Part shown: positions 1 through 5,206 of the stretch, one piece after another
Position numbering within the stretch: the first letter of the stretch is position 1
How the letters are laid out: every line of letters begins with the position of its first letter
Source of the DNA: Methanosarcinales archaeon
GTDB lineage: Archaea > Halobacteriota > Methanosarcinia > Methanosarcinales > Methanogasteraceae
Assembly (NCBI GenBank): GCA_003661105.1
Contig: QMVM01000145.1
Location: 1-5,594, forward strand
Reading direction: 5' to 3'
Length of the DNA stretch: 5,594 nucleotides
Program-made: the position numbers and the translations under genes
The notes under the pieces: model-generated
Told to the model about the DNA's origin: nothing
The model's input: the letters and a program-made list of their open reading frames with translations, nothing else
Databases searched by the model: none

Positions 1-1
1 A

Positions 2-250
2 TACCAATGTCCTGACTGTGGGGCGGTCATGGGTCGGGATCACAACGCCGCAATCAACATCAAAAACAGATATGTACGGGCGGACTGCCCGGAATTAACG
101 CCTGTGGAGAAAGGTTGCACGAGCAACCGCTATGAATCAGGAAGCCCCGTTACTTGTAGCGGGGAGGACGTCACGCCACATCACCAGATCTTTCTTCTTC
201 TTCAAACGCTTCATGGTGATGGATCGACAGAGCAGAGAGCAAATGTATAA
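2..250 (+). CDS. tnpB: TnpB-type RNA-guided nuclease of an IS200/IS605 element, C-terminal fragment
   Basis: Only the end of the protein is in the window. It opens with YQCPDCG, the second CxxC half of the TnpB zinc ribbon, followed by GRDHNAAINIKN, the family's last conserved block; its Asp (D of GRDHNAA) corresponds to the third RuvC acidic residue. An ELTPVE tail and an ESGSP stretch, both common near TnpB C-termini, follow. The family cuts DNA guided by an RNA from the element's right end and is linked to transposon maintenance. The reading frame runs on to TAA at 248-250, probably past the element's right end, so the last 25 or so residues may be host-derived. The rest of the protein and any TnpA lie upstream, outside the window; whether the gene is intact cannot be judged. 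Confidence 0.88.
   Translation, partial: YQCPDCGAVMGRDHNAAINIKNRYVRADCPELTPVEKGCTSNRYESGSPVTCSGEDVTPHHQIFLLLQTLHGDGSTEQRANV
77..175 (+). ncRNA. Probable TnpB guide RNA (omega/reRNA) scaffold and element right end
   Basis: Three perfect hairpins follow one another inside the tnpB 3' end. They are CGGGC/GCCCG with loop GGACT (77-91), GGTTGC/GCAACC with loop ACGA (113-128), and CCCCGTTA/TAGCGGGG with loop CTTG (145-164, one G-T pair). In known IS200/IS605 elements the right end, overlapping or following the tnpB stop, forms such structures: they are recognised by TnpA as DNA and by TnpB as RNA. The guide begins at the element border. I infer a border shortly after the third hairpin, perhaps in GAGGACGTCAC (164-174), but it cannot be fixed from one copy. 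The RNA's 5' limit is also unknown and probably lies further into tnpB. Confidence 0.6.
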
Positions 251-253
251 TAT
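244..253 (+). promoter_or_regulatory. Possible TATA box for the cooC-like gene
   Basis: The AT-rich stretch TGTATAATAT lies about 70 bases before the cooC start. Archaeal transcription usually begins about 25 bases after the TATA box, giving a leader of roughly 40-50 bases. No convincing BRE precedes it and no Shine-Dalgarno sequence precedes the ATG, so this is weak. Confidence 0.25.
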
Positions 254-321
254 GAAAGACAGTGAGATATTGGTAATGCCCGCAAAAGCTATCCCCCAGC
301 CAGATAATCACTAAAGCAGAA

Positions 322-1086
322 ATGAAGATCGCAATCACAGGCAAAGGCGGCGTTGGGAAGACAACGCTTGCAGGCACACTCGCCAGAATATTCGCAGAAG
401 ATGGCTTCTCGGTCCTTGCGATCGACGCTGACCCTGACATGAATCTCGCGTCTGCAATCGGCATCAGAAACCCGCCTGCCCCGCTCACTGAACATAAGAG
501 ACTGATCGAAGAGCGGGCAGGCACCGGCATGGGTGGCGTCTTTAAATTAAACCCGAAGGTGGACGACATCGCCAGGCGGTTCGGCACAACCGAACACGGT
601 GTCTCGATGCTTACAATGGGGACCATTGACACAGGCGGATCAGGATGCGCGTGTCCTGCATCTTCGCTCCTGCGTGCGCTGCTGCGTCATCTGCTGCTCC
701 GTGAGTCAAGCATCGTGATCCTTGACATGGAGGCTGGAATAGAGCATCTCGGGCGCGGAACCGCCCGCGGGGTCGATCTGATGATCGTGGTGGTCGAGCC
801 CGGCGCGAGATCGATCGAGACTGCTGCGCGGATACAGAAGTTGAGCAGGGAGATAGGGGTTCCGAGACTCTCTGCTGTTGTCAATAAGACTGGCAGGCGC
901 GATGATCTCGGTACAATCAGCGCACATCTGAATGAACTTGGAATTCCTGTGATCGGTGCGATTCCGTACGATGAAGCTCTGATACAGGCGGATATGAGCG
1001 GCAGGGCGCCGTATGATCTGGGCGGCGATGCGGTTTTGGCGATCAGGAGGATAAGGGATGCGATCGTGGCATCAGAGCAATCGTGA
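322..1086 (+). CDS. cooC: CooC-type nickel-insertion ATPase for CO dehydrogenase
   Basis: This 254-residue P-loop ATPase of the SIMIBI/MinD class has a normal CooC length. GKGGVGKTT at residues 7-15 is the deviant Walker A with the signature Lys8 used in ATP-dependent dimerisation. AIDADPD (33-39) is the switch/Walker A' region, CAC (109-111) is the CxC that binds metal at the CooC dimer interface, and IVILDMEAG (131-139) is Walker B. CooC proteins are cytosolic and drive Ni insertion into the C-cluster of CO dehydrogenase. The CxC within the GCACP context separates it from MinD, NifH and Mrp relatives. The ATG at 322 puts the P-loop at the expected distance from the N-terminus; no Shine-Dalgarno sequence is evident. 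No CODH/ACS genes are beside it, so the client enzyme is encoded elsewhere. The nearest upstream neighbour is a transposon end. Confidence 0.88.
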   Translation: MKIAITGKGGVGKTTLAGTLARIFAEDGFSVLAIDADPDMNLASAIGIRNPPAPLTEHKRLIEERAGTGMGGVFKLNPKVDDIARRFGTTEHGVSMLTMGTIDTGGSGCACPASSLLRALLRHLLLRESSIVILDMEAGIEHLGRGTARGVDLMIVVVEPGARSIETAARIQKLSREIGVPRLSAVVNKTGRRDDLGTISAHLNELGIPVIGAIPYDEALIQADMSGRAPYDLGGDAVLAIRRIRDAIVASEQS

Positions 1087-1198
1087 TTGACGCATCGAAG
1101 AGTTGCTCATCAGGTCAGAAATGGACTTTGAGTTGGGGGGGTCGCCATATACAAAAACCACCCCTCTGCCAGAACACCCCTGCAACGCATGAGCCCCT

Positions 1199-1214
1199 CG
1201 AAAGGTTAATATGC
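1199..1214 (+). promoter_or_regulatory. BRE/TATA promoter of tRNA-Glu
   Basis: CGAAAGGTTAATATGC combines a purine-rich BRE-like CGAAA with a TATA-like TTAATATG. It is placed 37-45 bases before the tRNA, so a start about 25 bases downstream would leave a short 5' leader for RNase P to remove. The match is by eye to the usual archaeal pattern. Confidence 0.5.
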
Positions 1215-1250
1215 ATCCGATAACAAGATCATGAAGCACAACCACCGGAT

Positions 1251-1325
1251 GCTCCGATAGTGTAGCTCGGCCAATCATGCGGGGCTCTCAATCCCGCGAC
1301 TCGGGTTCAAATCCCGGTCGGAGCA
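1251..1325 (+). tRNA. tRNA-Glu, anticodon CUC
   Basis: A complete 75-base cloverleaf can be drawn. The acceptor stem GCTCCGA/TCGGAGC is a perfect 7 bp with discriminator A at 1325. The D arm GTG/CAT has GG at 18-19 and a relaxed 13-22 pair, typical of tRNA-Glu. The anticodon stem CGGGG/TCCCG encloses the loop CTCTCAA, giving anticodon CTC at 1287-1289, which reads GAG. The variable loop is CGAC, and the T stem TCGGG/CCCGG encloses TTCAAAT. CCA is not encoded. There is no intron in the anticodon loop. The gene lies 60 bases before the elongation factor gene on the same strand. Confidence 0.96.
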
Positions 1326-1330
1326 TGGTG

Positions 1331-1345
1331 AAAACCTTTAATATC
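1331..1345 (+). promoter_or_regulatory. BRE/TATA promoter of the EF-1A gene
   Basis: AAAACCTTTAATATC contains a TATA-like TTTAATAT preceded by an A-rich BRE-like stretch, only 6 bases after the tRNA end. Initiation about 25 bases downstream (near 1365) gives a leader of about 20 bases that keeps the Shine-Dalgarno at 1376-1380. A second AT-rich motif, ACATATAAAC (1360-1369), is too close to the start to serve as the main TATA box. Confidence 0.5.
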
Positions 1346-1385
1346 AACAGAACGCACTTACATATAAACCAAACAGGAGGAAAAT

Positions 1386-2654
1386 ATGGCAGCAGAAAAG
1401 CCACACATGAATCTGGCAGTCATCGGACATATCGATCATGGAAAATCGACACTTGTCGGACGATTGCTGTATGAGACCGGAACCATACCAGCGCATGTCA
1501 TCGAGAAGTACAAAGCAGAAGCCGAAGAGAAAGGAAAAGGATCATTTGCTTTTGCATGGGTTATGGATTCACTGAAAGAAGAGCGAGAGCGGGGTATCAC
1601 TATCGACATCGCACATAAAAGGTTCGATACCGCTAAATACTACTACACCATCGTGGACTGTCCTGGTCACAGGGACTTTGTCAAGAACATGATCACCGGT
1701 GCATCACAGGCAGATGCCGCGATTCTGACCGTAGACGCAAAAGATGGGGTTATGGAACAGACCAAGGAGCATGTATTCCTGGCAACAACACTTGGAATCA
1801 ACCAGCTGATCATCGCAGTCAACAAGATGGATAGTGTTAATTACAGCGAGGATCGCTATAGTGAGGTGAAGGAAGATGTCAGCGCCCTCCTGAAGATGGT
1901 TGGGTATAAGCTGGACGGTGTAAACTTCATACCAACTTCCGCGCTCTTCGGCGCAAACATAGCCGAATTGAGCAAGGATACGCCATGGTACAAGGGACCG
2001 ACCATTCTCGAAGGTCTTGACCGGTTCACAGCACCTGAGAAGCCGACAGGTCTGCCACTGCGCATTCCTGTGCAGGATGCATACACAATCTCTGGTATCG
2101 GAACCGTTCCTGTCGGGCGTGTCGAGACCGGAGTCATGAAACCCGGGGATAAGGTAACATTCATGCCAAGCGGAGCATCAGGTGAGGTAAAATCGATCGA
2201 GATGCACCACGAGGAGATCTCGGAGGCGCTTCCTGGAGATAACATCGGATTCAATGTCCGTGGTATCGGCAAGAAGGATGTGAGGCGGGGCGACGTTGTC
2301 GGTCCTGCAAGCAATCCGCCAACAGTTGCTGATGAGTTTACAGCACAGATTGTAGTACTCCAGCATCCGTCTGCGATAACGGCAGGGTACACGCCGGTCT
2401 TCCACTGTCACACGGCACAGACTGCATGTACATTCTTATCGATTGATAAGAAACTCGATCCGCGCACCGGACAGGTTGCTGAGGAGAATCCCACATTCAT
2501 AAAGGCAGGGGATGCGGCTATCGTCACGATCAAGCCAACGAGGCCTATGGTCATCGAGTCATACAAGGAGATTCCGCAACTAGGGCGATTCGCTATACGC
2601 GATATGGGATCGACCATCGCTGCTGGTATGTGTATCAGCACCAAGAAGCGATGA
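1386..2654 (+). CDS. tuf: Translation elongation factor 1-alpha (aEF-1A)
   Basis: This 422-residue GTPase delivers aminoacyl-tRNA to the ribosomal A site and is full length for an archaeal EF-1A. The G domain has G1 GHIDHGKS (14-21), G2 with Thr72 in RGITID, G3 DCPGH (91-95), G4 NKMD (146-149) and a G5-type SAL (185-187). The WYKGPTILEGLD linker and the two beta-barrel domains follow (about 220-422), including the tRNA/nucleotide-exchange surfaces around GDNIGFNVRG and the C-terminal GRFAIRDMG. The start is fixed by a strong GGAGG (1376-1380), five bases before ATG, and by the typical archaeal N-terminus MAAEKPHMNL. It is followed 27 bases later by rpsJ, the conserved archaeal order. The usual upstream EF-2, uS7 and uS12 genes are replaced here by tRNA-Glu and cooC. 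G1 carries Ile where Val is commonest, a conservative change. Confidence 0.97.
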   Translation: MAAEKPHMNLAVIGHIDHGKSTLVGRLLYETGTIPAHVIEKYKAEAEEKGKGSFAFAWVMDSLKEERERGITIDIAHKRFDTAKYYYTIVDCPGHRDFVKNMITGASQADAAILTVDAKDGVMEQTKEHVFLATTLGINQLIIAVNKMDSVNYSEDRYSEVKEDVSALLKMVGYKLDGVNFIPTSALFGANIAELSKDTPWYKGPTILEGLDRFTAPEKPTGLPLRIPVQDAYTISGIGTVPVGRVETGVMKPGDKVTFMPSGASGEVKSIEMHHEEISEALPGDNIGFNVRGIGKKDVRRGDVVGPASNPPTVADEFTAQIVVLQHPSAITAGYTPVFHCHTAQTACTFLSIDKKLDPRTGQVAEENPTFIKAGDAAIVTIKPTRPMVIESYKEIPQLGRFAIRDMGSTIAAGMCISTKKR

Positions 2655-2666
2655 TCGCTTCTCCCA

Positions 2667-2673
2667 TTTTTTT
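2667..2673 (+). terminator. T7 tract between tuf and rpsJ, possible partial terminator
   Basis: A run of seven T lies 12 bases after the EF-1A stop and directly before the rpsJ Shine-Dalgarno. Archaeal termination often occurs at U-rich tracts without a hairpin, so partial read-through could set the EF-1A to uS10 ratio. There is no direct evidence of termination here. Confidence 0.3.
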
Positions 2674-2681
2674 GGAGTCAA

Positions 2682-2993
2682 ATGAGTCATAAAGCCAGAA
2701 TACGGTTATCAGGCACAAATCCGGTAGAACTGGATACCGTCTGTGGACAGGTCAAGAGTATAGCGGAGCGGACCGGCATCGAGATCGCAGGTCCGATTCC
2801 ACTGCCAACCAAGAGATTAGTGGTCCCTGTTCGGAAGAGTCCGGACGGCGAGGGCACTGAGACATGGGATCACTGGGAGATGCGGGTGCACAAGCGCCTG
2901 ATCGACCTTGCAGCTGATGAGCGGGCGCTGCGCCAGTTGATGCGCATCAACGTCCCGAACAATGTTAACATAGAGATCGTGCTTGAGAATTGA
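2682..2993 (+). CDS. rpsJ: 30S ribosomal protein uS10
   Basis: This 103-residue protein has the archaeal/eukaryotic S10 length and pattern. It starts KARIRLSGTNPVELD, has the middle block GPIPLPTKRLVVPVRKSPDGEG (the tip of the long S10 loop that reaches into the 30S head), then the conserved WEMRVHKRLIDL, and ends in NVNIEIVLEN. It is a structural protein of the small-subunit head. GGAG at 2674-2677, four bases before ATG, sets the start. The 27-base gap after tuf and the shared strand support co-transcription with it, as in other archaea. The spacer after the stop holds hairpins that could end the transcript. Confidence 0.97.
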   Translation: MSHKARIRLSGTNPVELDTVCGQVKSIAERTGIEIAGPIPLPTKRLVVPVRKSPDGEGTETWDHWEMRVHKRLIDLAADERALRQLMRINVPNNVNIEIVLEN

Positions 2994-3027
2994 TCTTTGG
3001 TTGATGCCAAAGGCATGGCACGACCAT

Positions 3028-3053
3028 AACCACGGGATTTGCACCTCGTGGTT
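3028..3053 (+). terminator. Stem-loop after rpsJ, possible transcript 3' end
   Basis: AACCACGGG pairs with CTCGTGGTT (9 bp with one G-T pair) around the loop ATTTGCAC. It sits 35 bases after the rpsJ stop and is followed by the pyrimidine-rich CTATACTTATCTTATG. This could be a 3'-end stabiliser or terminator for the tuf-rpsJ transcript. A smaller ATGCC/GGCAT stem (3004-3016) precedes it. Confidence 0.4.
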
Positions 3054-3074
3054 CTATACTTATCTTATGTGGCA

Positions 3075-3100
3075 ATGCCCCGCCCTGCTGGCGGTGGCAT
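3075..3100 (+). other. Strong stem-loop in the rpsJ/fae-hps spacer
   Basis: ATGCCCCGCC pairs with GGCGGTGGCAT as ten base pairs with a single bulged T (3095) around loop CTGCT. It lies in the 227-base spacer, 21 bases after the previous stem-loop and about 80 bases before the fae-hps TATA box. Its role is unknown; a tandem 3'-end structure of the upstream transcript or a small RNA are both possible. Confidence 0.45.
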
Positions 3101-3171
3101 CGATGCATCATTACGATTACTACGGGTTGCTTTGATCCGGTGTCGGCGTCATGTTTATGGCCCCCGCGTGA

Positions 3172-3187
3172 ACCGAAGTAATATATG
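3172..3187 (+). promoter_or_regulatory. BRE/TATA promoter of fae-hps
   Basis: ACCGAAGTAATATATG has a BRE-like CCGAAG followed by a clear TAATATAT TATA box (3179-3186). Initiation about 25 bases downstream falls near 3208-3212, which leaves a leader of about 25 bases containing the GAGGT at 3223-3227. This supports the start at 3236 rather than the upstream ATG. Confidence 0.55.
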
Positions 3188-3222
3188 ACACACGGCTCAA
3201 TCAATAATCTACCATAATAAAT

Positions 3223-3227
3223 GAGGT
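3223..3227 (+). promoter_or_regulatory. Shine-Dalgarno GAGGT that decides the fae-hps start
   Basis: GAGGT overlaps the upstream in-frame ATG at 3221 and lies 8 bases before ATG 3236. This makes initiation at 3236 (or 3239) much more likely than at 3221, which has no Shine-Dalgarno of its own. Confidence 0.6.
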
Positions 3228-3235
3228 TAATCCAA

Positions 3236-4423
3236 ATGATGTTAATCGGAGAAGCACTGATCGGTGAGGCGCCCGAACTTGCGCACGTTGATCTGATAAT
3301 CGGAGAGAAGACAGGCCCAGTCGGGCAGGCGTTTGCGACCGGGATGACGCAACTATCAGGAGGGCACACCCCGCTCTTATCAGTCATCCGCCCGAACCTG
3401 CTCACAAAGCCTGCATGCCTGATCGTCCCAAAGGTCACTGTGAAAAATATGGAACAAGCATCGCTCATCTTCGGTCCTGCGCAGGCGGCGGTCGCAAAGG
3501 CGGTTGCGGACGCTGTTGAAGATGGAATCATCCCGGAAGAGCAGGCAGAGGAGCTTGTAATCGTTGCAAGCATCTTCATCCACCCGGACGCAAAGGACTA
3601 CAACCGGATCTACCGGTATAACTACGGCGCGACGAAGCTTGCGCTTGCACGTGCGATGGACGGATTTCCCGGGATCGAGACGGTTCTTGATGAGAAGGAT
3701 CGCGGCGCACATGCGATCATGGGATTCAAGGTCTCGCGTCTGTGGGATCCGCCATATCTGCAGGTCGCTCTTGACAATCCGGACATCGACCAGATACTGC
3801 ACGTCGTGAAAACGCTTCCTGATAGCGACCACTTGATCCTTGAGGCGGGAACGCCGCTTATCAAGCGGTACGGCGTGGATGTCATCGCAAGACTCAGGGA
3901 AGTAAAGCCGAATGCGTTCATCGTTGCCGACTTAAAGACGCTTGATACAGGCAATCTCGAGGCACGCATGGTTGCCGATGCAACCGCTGATGCTGTCGTG
4001 ATATCTGCGCTCGCACCAATCCCGACTATTGTGAATGCAATTCGAGAGGCGCACAAGACCGGGATCTATGCCATCATCGACACGCTGAACTTGCCGGATC
4101 CGCTGCCGTTGTTGCGTGAACTTGGAGAGATTGGGGCTCTTCCTGATGTCGTCGAACTGCACCGTGCGATCGATGCCGAGAAGACCGAGTACCAGTGGGG
4201 CAGCATCCCTGAAATCAAGGCACTCTCAAGTAAGATTCTGGTTGCGGTTGCTGGCGGCATCAGGGCAGATACTATAAGAGCTGCCAGGGACGCAGGAGCC
4301 GATGTCCTCGTGGTCGGGCGTGCTATCACAAATGCGAAGGATGTGCGGCAGGCAGCCGAGAGGTTCATAGAAGGGCTATCAAAAGAGGAGATCGATCAGT
4401 TCAGGGTGATGACCGACTTCTGA
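3236..4423 (+). CDS. fae-hps: Bifunctional formaldehyde-activating enzyme / 3-hexulose-6-phosphate synthase (Fae-Hps)
   Basis: The 395-residue fusion has Fae at residues 1-160 and Hps at about 165-395. Fae condenses formaldehyde with tetrahydromethanopterin to methylene-H4MPT. Hps interconverts hexulose 6-phosphate with ribulose 5-phosphate plus formaldehyde. In archaea lacking the oxidative pentose phosphate pathway the fusion makes ribulose 5-phosphate for nucleotides and traps the formaldehyde. The Fae part shows GEALIGEAPELAHVDL with His17 at the position of the Fae catalytic His, then a FGPAQ block (79-83) and YNYGATKLA. The Hps part shows ADLKTLD (231-237, the DxKxxD catalytic and Mg site) and the phosphate-gripping loops VAGGI (338-342) and VVGRAIT (359-365). 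An in-frame ATG at 3221 would add MRLIQ. I prefer 3236 because GAGGT (3223-3227) lies 8 bases before it and the Fae N-terminus then aligns; 3239 is also possible. The gene appears to be transcribed alone. Confidence 0.96.
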   Translation: MMLIGEALIGEAPELAHVDLIIGEKTGPVGQAFATGMTQLSGGHTPLLSVIRPNLLTKPACLIVPKVTVKNMEQASLIFGPAQAAVAKAVADAVEDGIIPEEQAEELVIVASIFIHPDAKDYNRIYRYNYGATKLALARAMDGFPGIETVLDEKDRGAHAIMGFKVSRLWDPPYLQVALDNPDIDQILHVVKTLPDSDHLILEAGTPLIKRYGVDVIARLREVKPNAFIVADLKTLDTGNLEARMVADATADAVVISALAPIPTIVNAIREAHKTGIYAIIDTLNLPDPLPLLRELGEIGALPDVVELHRAIDAEKTEYQWGSIPEIKALSSKILVAVAGGIRADTIRAARDAGADVLVVGRAITNAKDVRQAAERFIEGLSKEEIDQFRVMTDF

Positions 4424-4432
4424 TTCCTTTAT

Positions 4433-4514
4433 GCGGGCGGGCAAAGTGCGAAAGCGTAAAAGTGCGCTCCGGATGCACCCGCCTGCTTATTATTGTAACC
4501 GCGGCAGGCGGTGC
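4433..4514 (+). other. GC-rich stem-loop cluster after fae-hps with two competing pairings
   Basis: This cluster starts ten bases after the stop of fae-hps. GCACCCGCCTGC (4475-4486) can pair with GCAGGCGGTGC (4504-4514) as 11 bp with one bulged C and a 17-base loop. The same CCCGCCTGC (4478-4486) can instead pair with GCGGGCGGG (4433-4441), 9 bp with one G-T pair. The two folds exclude each other. They may simply protect or end the fae-hps transcript; a switch-like function is conceivable but unsupported. The only T-rich stretch (TTATTATTGT) lies in the loop, so this is not a classic intrinsic terminator. Confidence 0.45.
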
Positions 4515-4599
4515 AAGCGGGAGTGACAGGGACACAGGCACCGACATCATGCGACGTTTTGACACATACGGAACCGCTTGAGGGGACTATGGGTATGAG

Positions 4600-4985
4600 A
4601 TGTGGAGGGAGAAACGACTTTACGTGGATCGCCCGGTAAAGATGAGCGCTGAGTTAGCCGAGATATTCAGAATCTTGAAAATCGGGGTACCGCGATATGA
4701 TGTGAAGCTGGAGCCTTGTCCGTACAACGTGGAATAAGTGCGAAATTGAGTATGTTTCGGTGGGTCGAATGGTAGCGGTTTTGGGTTGGAGTTGGTCTTT
4801 GGTTTCTCTGTCTTCGGAGGGGATGATGAACTGGTTCCGCTGAAGGAACTTACAGAGGGCCGGGACACCGTACTCGCAGGAATATCTAAGCCTGCTTTCG
4901 AGGCGAGGTGTGCTGGATGCTGTGAAGATCCGGGGATGTGACATGCATCAAGGCGGGCGGTGAGGTGGTATGTAAAGGGGCATGA
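4600..4985 (+). pseudogene. Unrecognised broken reading frame, possible decayed gene
   Basis: One frame reads from ATG 4600 for 45 codons (MWREKRLYVDRPVKM, then AELAEIFRILKIGVPRYDVK) to TAA 4735-4737. The same frame passes TGA 4747-4749 and is then open for 63 codons, including DDELVPLKELTEGRD and GISKPAFEARCAGCCEDP, to TGA 4939-4941. A one-base shift at that point continues as VTCIKAGGEVVCKGA before TGA 4983-4985. The amino acid mix is protein-like (amphipathic helix, paired Cys, no low complexity) but interrupted, which suggests a gene decayed by stops and frameshift. I do not recognise the family; the CxxCC...C...C pattern hints at a metal site. The 5' end is undefined. The 45-codon first segment could alternatively be a real small ORF, although it has no well-placed Shine-Dalgarno. 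Confidence 0.33.
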
Positions 4986-5206
4986 GCGGCACAGGTGAAG
5001 CCCCTCCCCCTAATCACCCGTGAAGAAGTGCGAAGCATTCGGGGGTGCGGAGGTCGGGTGTTGATGTGAGTGTAGGTAGATAAGCGAGGTTTGGGTGGTT
5101 GTGGTCTTTACTGCCCCCTCTCCTATTTTCATACGCCCTTGAACCACCATAATCCCCTCTAAAGTCGATTATTATGAATTTTTCCGTATAGAATTTTCAG
5201 ATATCT

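Noticed and set aside
132..314. Alternative frame beginning MNQEAPLLVAG at the TnpB end, resembling QEAP-type TnpB tails and hinting at a frameshift
   Set aside because: The same bases give ESGSP in the main frame, which also fits TnpB tails, and the main frame is continuous from the zinc ribbon. The resemblance is a by-product of the base sequence.
171..632. 153-codon open frame on the - strand
   Set aside because: It lies largely opposite cooC, has no recognisable family features, and cooC is unambiguous in the other strand.
1128..1180. Hairpin between the G run near 1135 and the CCACCCC near 1160 as a cooC terminator
   Set aside because: The pairing is interrupted and depends on a homopolymer run, and no T tract follows.
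2965..3579. 204-codon open frame on the - strand across the rpsJ/fae-hps spacer
   Set aside because: Its composition is Ser/Ala/Cys-rich antisense of Fae, it crosses the fae-hps promoter, and it shows no domain.
4735..4749. Readthrough of TAA and TGA to make one long protein from 4600 (selenocysteine or recoding)
   Set aside because: TAA is not a known recoding codon in archaea, pyrrolysine uses TAG, and a one-base shift is also needed later. Decay is simpler.
4822..4845. C/D-box sRNA candidate: GATGATGA followed by CTGA about 10 bases later
   Set aside because: No second C'/D pair at the required spacing and no terminal stem, so box matches alone are insufficient.
4620..4944. Two overlapping - strand frames (82 and 96 codons) in the long gap
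   Set aside because: One is Ser/Pro/Lys low complexity reflecting the G/T skew of the other strand. Neither has recognisable motifs, and the + strand segments look more protein-like.
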